In this document: in pieces, positions 32,730-36,879 of the stretch
Numbering within the stretch: the first letter of the stretch is position 1
How the letters are laid out: every line of letters begins with the position of its first letter
Assembly: GCA_009885445.1 (NCBI GenBank)
Contig: VFKQ01000270.1
Coordinates: 1-36,879, forward strand
Direction of reading: 5' to 3'
Length of the DNA: 36,879 nucleotides
DNA from: Anaerolineaceae bacterium
GTDB lineage: Bacteria; Chloroflexota; Anaerolineae; Anaerolineales; Villigracilaceae
Notes under the pieces: generated by a model
The model's input: only the letters and a program-made list of their open reading frames with translations
The model's database searches: none
Told to the model about the DNA's origin: nothing
Made by a program: the position numbers and the translations under genes

Positions 32730-32767
32730 GACCCGTTGAAATCTGATTCAGCGGGTCGTTTTTTTTC
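32730..32767 (+). terminator. Rho-independent terminator of the DRHyd/TPR/SLOG gene
   Basis: GACCCGTTGAA (32730-32740) pairs with TTCAGCGGGTC (32747-32757) over 11 bp with one wobble and a 6-nt loop, then G and eight T residues. Confidence 0.92.
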
Positions 32768-32812
32768 TCCAGTAAACTGAACATGCCGCAGATTAGGCGG
32801 CAACCAGTCTGC

Positions 32813-32818
32813 TATAAT
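32813..32818 (+). promoter_or_regulatory. -10 box of the DUF4258 gene (leaderless)
   Basis: A perfect TATAAT with 6 nt to the GTG at 32825. No strong -35 is seen upstream. Confidence 0.5.
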
Positions 32819-32824
32819 GACTCT

Positions 32825-33109
32825 GTGACGTCCACCCGACTCCTTTTCCGCGTCCACGCCATTCAGCGCATGTTTGAGCGGCGCATCACGGAAGAAAACG
32901 TGAAGCGCGTTCTGCAAGCGGGCGAAGTAATCGAGGATTATTCCGACGAGATGCCCAACGCGGGCGGAGTGATGTTGGGCAAACGAGGCAGACGTCCGTT
33001 GCATGTGGTCATGTCGGAAAATTCGCGCGAGAATGAAGTGGTCATCATCACCGTGTACGAGCCTGACCCGGCGCAGTGGAATTCAGATTTCAAGACCAGG
33101 AAACGATGA
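32825..33109 (+). CDS. DUF4258 protein, likely toxin partner
   Basis: 94 residues from GTG (VTSTRLLFRVHAIQRMFERRITEENVKRVL...). HAIQRMFERRIT and EVIEDYSDEMPNAGGVMLG, then the strand PLHVVMSEN and VIITVYEPD, follow the DUF4258 pattern, a small RelE/BrnT-like fold. An ATG 42 nt upstream would place the TATAAT inside the gene and is unlikely. Its stop overlaps the start of the zinc-finger gene, the order seen in MqsRA-like pairs with a YgiT-type partner. Toxicity is inferred. Confidence 0.8.
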   Translation: MTSTRLLFRVHAIQRMFERRITEENVKRVLQAGEVIEDYSDEMPNAGGVMLGKRGRRPLHVVMSENSRENEVVIITVYEPDPAQWNSDFKTRKR

Positions 33110-33381
33110 TATGCCTGATCTGCAACGAAGCAGAGACGCTTGAGGGCCGCACCTCCGTCGTGCTTGAACGAGACGAAGTTGCGCTGACCTTCCATAACGT
33201 GCCGGCGCGCATCTGTCCGCACTGCGGCGAGGCCTACGCAGATGAAGCTGTGACGGCCAACCTGCTCTGGCAAGCCGAGTCACTGGCTCTGGCCGGCGCT
33301 AAATTTGAAACGCTCGAATATACAAGCATCGAAACACAACCCACCTCCCCACCCGAAAGGAACTTACATTGGCAAAAGTAA
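33106..33381 (+). CDS. YgiT-type zinc finger protein, likely antitoxin partner
   Basis: 91 residues. Two CXXC pairs, CLIC (3-6) and CPHC (near 43-46), make the zinc site typical of MqsA/YgiT N-terminal domains. There is no helix-turn-helix, so it is the short form that accompanies DUF4258 proteins. ATG at 33106 overlaps the preceding stop (ATGA); a start 30 nt upstream is inside DUF4258 and would add an unrelated sequence. The C-terminal about 20 residues are variable. Confidence 0.85.
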   Translation: MICLICNEAETLEGRTSVVLERDEVALTFHNVPARICPHCGEAYADEAVTANLLWQAESLALAGAKFETLEYTSIETQPTSPPERNLHWQK

Positions 33382-33542
33382 ACTATCAATACGAAAAACG
33401 TCAAAAAGAAATTCAGAAGAAGCGCAAGAAAGACCAGAAGGAAAAGGAAAAGCAAAACAAGAAAGGCATGCCTGCGCAGGTAACCCCCGCCATGCCCGTA
33501 AAGCCTTCAACGGACGCTCCGGCCAAACTTGTGGAAAATTAG
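33369..33542 (+). CDS. small lysine-rich protein
   Basis: 57 residues from TTG at 33369, preceded by AAGGA with 8-nt spacing. The peptide starts MAKVNYQYEKRQKEIQKK and continues as an almost unbroken Lys/Glu/Gln helix to about residue 34, then a proline-rich tail. It overlaps the zinc-finger gene by 13 nt and is followed by a terminator, so it is third in this unit. No family is named; nucleic-acid or ribosome binding is only a guess from the charge. Confidence 0.65.
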   Translation: MAKVNYQYEKRQKEIQKKRKKDQKEKEKQNKKGMPAQVTPAMPVKPSTDAPAKLVEN

Positions 33543-33551
33543 TTTTGACCC

Positions 33552-33588
33552 AAAAAGAGACCAGCCTACTTACGGCTGGTCTCTTTTT
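33552..33588. terminator. bidirectional Rho-independent terminator
   Basis: GAGACCAGCC (33557-33566) pairs perfectly with GGCTGGTCTC (33574-33583) around TACTTAC, with AAAAA before and TTTTT after. It serves the plus-strand unit ending at 33542 and the convergent hydrolase gene. Confidence 0.93.
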
Positions 33589-33619
33589 GATTTTTTACGA
33601 ATCGGAAAGCCGAGGCGGG

Positions 33620-34423
33620 CTAGCTTTTCACGAAATTTACAACCTGTTCCTGAATCTCTTTTGATTGCAATGCACCTCTGTGACCCAATCCGCTGGTCTC
33701 GATATATTGCGCGCTTTTCCAGGCTTTGGCGATAGCACGGCTATCGTCTACGGGCGTGACGTTATCGGCGGCGTCATGGAACATCAAGGCCGGGATGTTT
33801 ATTTGCGCGGCCATCGTCTCGTTGGCAATTGCGCTCAGCACAGCCGGGTCAAAATTCTCATAGAGCATGGCGCGTAAACCTTCGATCACCACATCCGGTA
33901 AATTAGCAAGCGTCTGAAAGCGCGGCAAAGAATCAAGCAGGCGGTTGAAGGCTCCGAAATAAACAAGCTTTTTCGGCGGGGGAAGTTTCAAACTTACCAG
34001 CGCATAAGATGTAATCAGCGTTCCGAAGGAATGAGCAAGGATGGCGTCAAATTGTCCTTCGCGCTGTGCGATCAAATTCATCGTGGGGGCAATCTCGAGG
34101 ACGCTCGTCGTGGTCCCGTCTGATTCGCCATGCGCGGGCTGGTCGTAGGTCACGGCGCGAAAACCGGCAGAAAGCAAAGGCTCCACAAAGCCGGTCATTT
34201 GGGTGCGCGCGCCGCCCCAGCCATGCATCAACAAAACGGAAGGGGCATTTTGATCGCCCCAAGTGGTGACGGCCAGCTCGCCAGCCAGATAAGGGATGCG
34301 GTAATTCGTCCCACGTGCTACGATGGCCTGATCTTCAGGCTTCGACTCATGTTTGGTGGGGGTAAAGAAAGCGCGGTAAACTTTTTTCACAATGGCCTGG
34401 GTTTGGTTAATCGGTGTTGTCAT
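33620..34423 (-). CDS. alpha/beta hydrolase
   Basis: 267 residues. The oxyanion loop is HGWGG (67-71) and the nucleophile elbow is AHSFG with S132, where the first glycine of GXSXG is replaced by alanine. The acid is D217 or D220 (FHDAADNVTP) and the histidine is H248 (GLGHRG). No signal peptide. The substrate is unknown. The start has AAGGAG. An 18-bp TetR-type operator covers its promoter region, and the tetR gene lies upstream on the same strand. Confidence 0.92.
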   Translation of the reverse strand: MTTPINQTQAIVKKVYRAFFTPTKHESKPEDQAIVARGTNYRIPYLAGELAVTTWGDQNAPSVLLMHGWGGARTQMTGFVEPLLSAGFRAVTYDQPAHGESDGTTTSVLEIAPTMNLIAQREGQFDAILAHSFGTLITSYALVSLKLPPPKKLVYFGAFNRLLDSLPRFQTLANLPDVVIEGLRAMLYENFDPAVLSAIANETMAAQINIPALMFHDAADNVTPVDDSRAIAKAWKSAQYIETSGLGHRGALQSKEIQEQVVNFVKS

Positions 34424-34441
34424 GTATTCTCCTTGTTGATA

Positions 34442-34459
34442 ACTTACTTAGTAGTAAGT
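34442..34459. promoter_or_regulatory. TetR-type operator before the hydrolase gene
   Basis: ACTTACTTAGTAGTAAGT shares the pattern ACTTACT-N4-AGTAAGT with the site at 35065-35082. On the minus strand it lies between TTGCCG (34465-34470) and TAAGTT (34441-34446), plausible -35 and -10 boxes 18 nt apart. Confidence 0.8.
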
Positions 34460-34479
34460 TTGGGCGGCAAAAAAAATTA

Positions 34480-35052
34480 TCAGGCAAGCAAGTCTTGTTT
34501 GTTTTGTTCCACAACAGCATGGAATTTTCTGGTGCCCATGGCCCGCGCCATTTGCAGTGCACCCTGTAAGCTGGACAGAATCAACGCGGCCTTATCGGCT
34601 GGCTCACCATTGAAGCGGAATGCACCTGAGTCTCTGCCTTCGCTCAGCGTGTCGTGAAGCCAGGTCAGTAATTCTCTGGTCAGCGCACGGGTTTGTTCGC
34701 GCAATGCCTCAGGCAGGGATGTAAATTCAGTTTCTAAAGAACCTGCCAGACAGATCTTGCCTTTGTCGGCGCGCATGTTGGTGTAGATGGCGAGGAACCA
34801 ATCCAGCTTTTGCGCTGGCGCGAGGTCTTTTATGCGCGCGTTGTTGATCCACAAATTAAATCGGTCACGGTAGCGTTGGATAATCGCGCAACCCAGGGCA
34901 TCTTTGGTCGAGAAGTGATAATGGACGGCGGCGTTCTTCACGCCCAACTCGCTGGCTATATGTGCATAACTAAAGCCGTTGTAGCCCCGCTCTTGCAAAA
35001 GGGACTCGGCCAAATCGAGAATCACGCGCTGGGTGTTTGTACTTCTCGCCAT
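34480..35052 (-). CDS. TetR-family transcriptional regulator
   Basis: 190 residues. The N-terminal helix-turn-helix is at about 10-55 (ILDLAESLLQERGYNGFSYAHIASELGVKNAAVHYHFSTKDAL). The C-terminal ligand domain resembles TetR_C types with LAGSLETEFTSLPEALREQ. Identical operators in its own promoter and before the downstream hydrolase gene show it controls both, most simply as a repressor released by a hydrolase substrate. The start ATG lies 7 nt after the -10 box. Confidence 0.93.
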   Translation of the reverse strand: MARSTNTQRVILDLAESLLQERGYNGFSYAHIASELGVKNAAVHYHFSTKDALGCAIIQRYRDRFNLWINNARIKDLAPAQKLDWFLAIYTNMRADKGKICLAGSLETEFTSLPEALREQTRALTRELLTWLHDTLSEGRDSGAFRFNGEPADKAALILSSLQGALQMARAMGTRKFHAVVEQNKQDLLA

Positions 35053-35059
35053 CCACCCG

Positions 35060-35088
35060 ATATTACTTACTAGTTAGTAAGTTGTCAA
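35060..35088 (-). promoter_or_regulatory. tetR promoter with operator in the spacer
   Basis: On the minus strand TTGACA (35083-35088), a 17-nt spacer and TAATAT (35060-35065) form the promoter. The operator ACTTACTAGTTAGTAAGT (35065-35082) fills the spacer completely, so a bound repressor would exclude RNA polymerase. The transcript would start at or next to the ATG. Confidence 0.85.
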
Positions 35089-35125
35089 GGTCTTAAAACC
35101 AGGAGCACACCTGCTCCCTACTGCA

Positions 35126-36358
35126 TTATTTTTTATCCCCGTCCATCCACTTGGCAAGCGCGTTGCGCCGCGCGGCAACAGAGTTCATGTCTTCATCGCC
35201 CGCGCTGAGGCGCAACAATGTGCCGCTGTGCTGGCGCAACAAATTGAACAGGCGCGGAATATACAGCCACGACACGCGCCATGAATTTGCGTCAAACTGA
35301 TTAATCTGCGCCAGTTTTTCGCGCGGAATGAAAACAGCTTGAAACAATTTAACGATTTTATTTTTGAGCCCGCGTTCCTGGGCGAAGGCGGAGATATTAT
35401 CGCTGACCGGGTCGTGGCCGGTGGTTTCGGTACTGAAGAGTTGACCGATGGCGACCGCGAGCATCGCGTCTCGGTCGGGGTGGGCGGATAAAGCTGTCAG
35501 CGTTGAGTCAGGCACGTTGGCGCTGACCAGCGTCCGCGCGGTGGCGAGCGCGAGGTAGATGATGCGCGACCAGCCCCAGCGCTGAGTCCGCTCGAGGAGG
35601 GAGTTCCAATTTAATTCCGCTGCATAAAAATCAATGGCCCAGGCGATGTCGCAGATGGCGCGCAGTCCGCCGTAGCCGAAGCGATGCGTGTGCGCGATGT
35701 GTTTGCACAGATAAAGCAGGTTGTCTTCGGCGCTGAGGGCGTGGACATTTGCCTTAACCAGTTTAACGGGGACACTGCGCTCAATCACATCTTGCGGCGT
35801 GTCGTCATCGAGCATGATCGTCCAATGCAATTCAATGATGATGCCCGTGGACGAAACGAGCGGCGCGATGTGTCCGCCTTTGTTGAGGCTCAGCGCTTTC
35901 TCGCCGTGGACGGTGTAGCCGAGTTGGTCAACGAGCAGACGATAGGCTGATTCGATGCGGCCATTGGGAATCAAAATGTCAATGTCACTCATGCGCCGAA
36001 TGCCGATATTTTTATAAACCTTGTCGGCGAGAAACAAACCTTTGAGGGCAATGATTTTTATGTTGTGCGGGCTGAGCGTTTGCGAAATTTTTTCAAGCTC
36101 TGAATACAGCCCCAGATTCGTTACAGAGTTTTGCATGAGTTGCGCTGACCAGCGTTTGGCCTGACGCGGCGGGGCAAATTTAATTAAATCTTTTTTGCGC
36201 AGTTGATGCACGAGCAATGTGTCTACGCGGTGCAACACAGCCAACTTGTACAAGTCTGCCCATTCTTGTGCAGAGGCGGGCAGGTGCTCAATTTTTTCGG
36301 CGCGCATGTTGAGCAATTGCAACAGCAGACTTTGCGTAGCGAGCGTTGCGTTATCCAA
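35126..36358 (-). CDS. nucleotidyltransferase-family protein (PF14907 type)
   Basis: 410 residues. The core is KIIALKGLFLADKVYKNIG then RRMSDIDILIP, where D125 and D127 are the metal aspartates of the nucleotidyltransferase fold; a third acidic residue may be E177-like in IIIELHW. The rest is helical. In lasso-peptide and related clusters this family sits beside B2 proteases, and some members tailor the peptide. It starts with TTG inside the end of the B2-like gene (8-nt overlap); an ATG 17 codons later is possible. Function here is inferred from context. Confidence 0.82.
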   Translation of the reverse strand: MDNATLATQSLLLQLLNMRAEKIEHLPASAQEWADLYKLAVLHRVDTLLVHQLRKKDLIKFAPPRQAKRWSAQLMQNSVTNLGLYSELEKISQTLSPHNIKIIALKGLFLADKVYKNIGIRRMSDIDILIPNGRIESAYRLLVDQLGYTVHGEKALSLNKGGHIAPLVSSTGIIIELHWTIMLDDDTPQDVIERSVPVKLVKANVHALSAEDNLLYLCKHIAHTHRFGYGGLRAICDIAWAIDFYAAELNWNSLLERTQRWGWSRIIYLALATARTLVSANVPDSTLTALSAHPDRDAMLAVAIGQLFSTETTGHDPVSDNISAFAQERGLKNKIVKLFQAVFIPREKLAQINQFDANSWRVSWLYIPRLFNLLRQHSGTLLRLSAGDEDMNSVAARRNALAKWMDGDKK

Positions 36359-36821
36359 AGATAGCCACCACGCCGAAACGACTGCGAATTTTTCCGCCGG
36401 TCACATAGAATGGACCGCAACGGAGCCAGGCGTGCGCTTCCATTTCGTCGCGCTTGTTCACTTTGAAAGCCGCGCCCATGTATAACGTGCTGTGAATGCC
36501 GCGGCGATGCAAGAGATATTTTGCCGAAACGGCCTGCGGATAACAGTTACTCTTCCACGGTGTATAACGACTGGCCGAATCAATTGCCCAGGCCACGCGG
36601 CGCGCCTCGGCAAGATGAGACTCGCTTTCCTGGGCTTGACTCTCAACTCGTGTGGGGCCGAGATAGCGCGCAATGCGCTCGAACGAAACGGTGAGGATGA
36701 TGAAGCGCGACAGGCCCAACAGAATGTAGGCTTTTACAAACAGCCACTTATCGCGCAAAGGCTTGCGCAAAAAATGGCGCAAGCGCACGAGGTGACGTTG
36801 TGTGCGGGGGGAGAGTTTCAT
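36351..36821 (-). CDS. lasso peptide biosynthesis B2-type protease (transglutaminase-like)
   Basis: 156 residues. The N-terminal region (26-55, LFVKAYILLGLSRFIILTVSFERIARYLG) is hydrophobic, as usual in B2 proteins. The catalytic cysteine is C93 in KSNCYPQAVSAKYLLHRRGI and the histidine is H130 in HAWLRCG. The aspartate that normally follows the histidine is not clearly present. B2 proteins remove the leader of lasso-peptide precursors. The B1, cyclase and precursor genes are not in the window; they could lie beyond the right edge. Confidence 0.82.
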   Translation of the reverse strand: MKLSPRTQRHLVRLRHFLRKPLRDKWLFVKAYILLGLSRFIILTVSFERIARYLGPTRVESQAQESESHLAEARRVAWAIDSASRYTPWKSNCYPQAVSAKYLLHRRGIHSTLYMGAAFKVNKRDEMEAHAWLRCGPFYVTGGKIRSRFGVVAIFG

Positions 36822-36864
36822 GAAGTTGGATAGTGAGATAGTTTAATAGTTCGATAGTTGGGCG
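36822..36864. repeat. TAGTTTGA-type tandem repeat
   Basis: Upstream of the B2-like gene the words ATAGTGAGATAGTTTAATAG and TTCGATAGTTGGG repeat an 8-9 nt unit, matching the array at 21302-21340. Confidence 0.6.
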
Positions 36865-36879
36865 CTTACAAATGATGGG

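Noticed and set aside
35053-35125. Lasso-peptide precursor gene between tetR and the nucleotidyltransferase
   Set aside because: The 73 nt hold the tetR promoter and operator; no small ORF with a leader/core pattern fits.

Overview
The window is a gene-dense bacterial chromosome segment, most likely from Chloroflexota (Anaerolineae-like). This is inferred from the rpmH-rnpA-yidD-yidC-jag order with an extra lipoprotein, the moderately high G+C, the number of large GAF/PAS histidine kinases, and many small palindromic repeats inside and between genes. No 16S rRNA gene is present to confirm it.

Layout. 1-280: tRNA-Tyr and tRNA-Thr (minus) behind one promoter. 369-5976 (minus): recX-rny, then a GAF-rich histidine kinase and an OmpR-type regulator. 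5977-6453: a divergent intergenic region with a promoter-like site and a strong terminator upstream of recX, a candidate small RNA or attenuated leader. 6454-8739 (plus): malic enzyme fused to a phosphotransacetylase-like domain. 8893-12559 (minus): rpmH-rnpA-yidD-PQQ lipoprotein-yidC-jag, the ribosome/membrane-insertion operon, with the rpmH promoter at 12643-12672. 12830-16156 (minus): a KimA-like potassium importer overlapping two TrkA-type proteins. 16238-19534 (minus): a second large histidine kinase. 19832-23151 (minus): plsC, cmk and a GT-C-type membrane protein. 23276-24936 (plus): a SUI1/YciH protein, a RelE-type toxin-antitoxin pair and a membrane protein whose frame continues past a TGA. 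25013-29757 (plus): yqeY-like, pgpH, ybeY, dgkA fused to an extra domain, and an endonuclease IV-like protein. 29848-30180 (minus): an EmrE-like SMR pump. 30323-33542 (plus): a 798-residue deoxyribosyltransferase-like/TPR/SLOG-like protein, then a DUF4258/zinc-finger pair and a 57-residue lysine-rich protein. 33620-35052 (minus): an alpha/beta hydrolase and a TetR regulator sharing one operator motif. 35126-36821 (minus): a nucleotidyltransferase and a lasso-peptide B2-type protease, running towards the window edge.

How genes work together. PgpH (c-di-AMP hydrolysis), KimA and TrkA-C-type domains (families in which c-di-AMP binding is known) make potassium and c-di-AMP homeostasis a theme. 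RpmH/RnpA/YidD/YidC/Jag serve translation and membrane insertion. Cmk, PlsC and DgkA serve nucleotide and lipid metabolism.

Most notable: (1) the deoxyribosyltransferase-like/TPR/SLOG-like protein, an architecture of nucleotide-centred conflict systems; (2) two copies, in inverted orientation, of a 142-160 bp MITE-like palindromic element, each flanked by a perfect 9-bp target duplication; (3) at least five genes with a -10 box only 6-7 nt before the start codon, implying leaderless mRNAs; (4) short repeats that have entered coding sequences in frame; (5) the structured leader upstream of recX.
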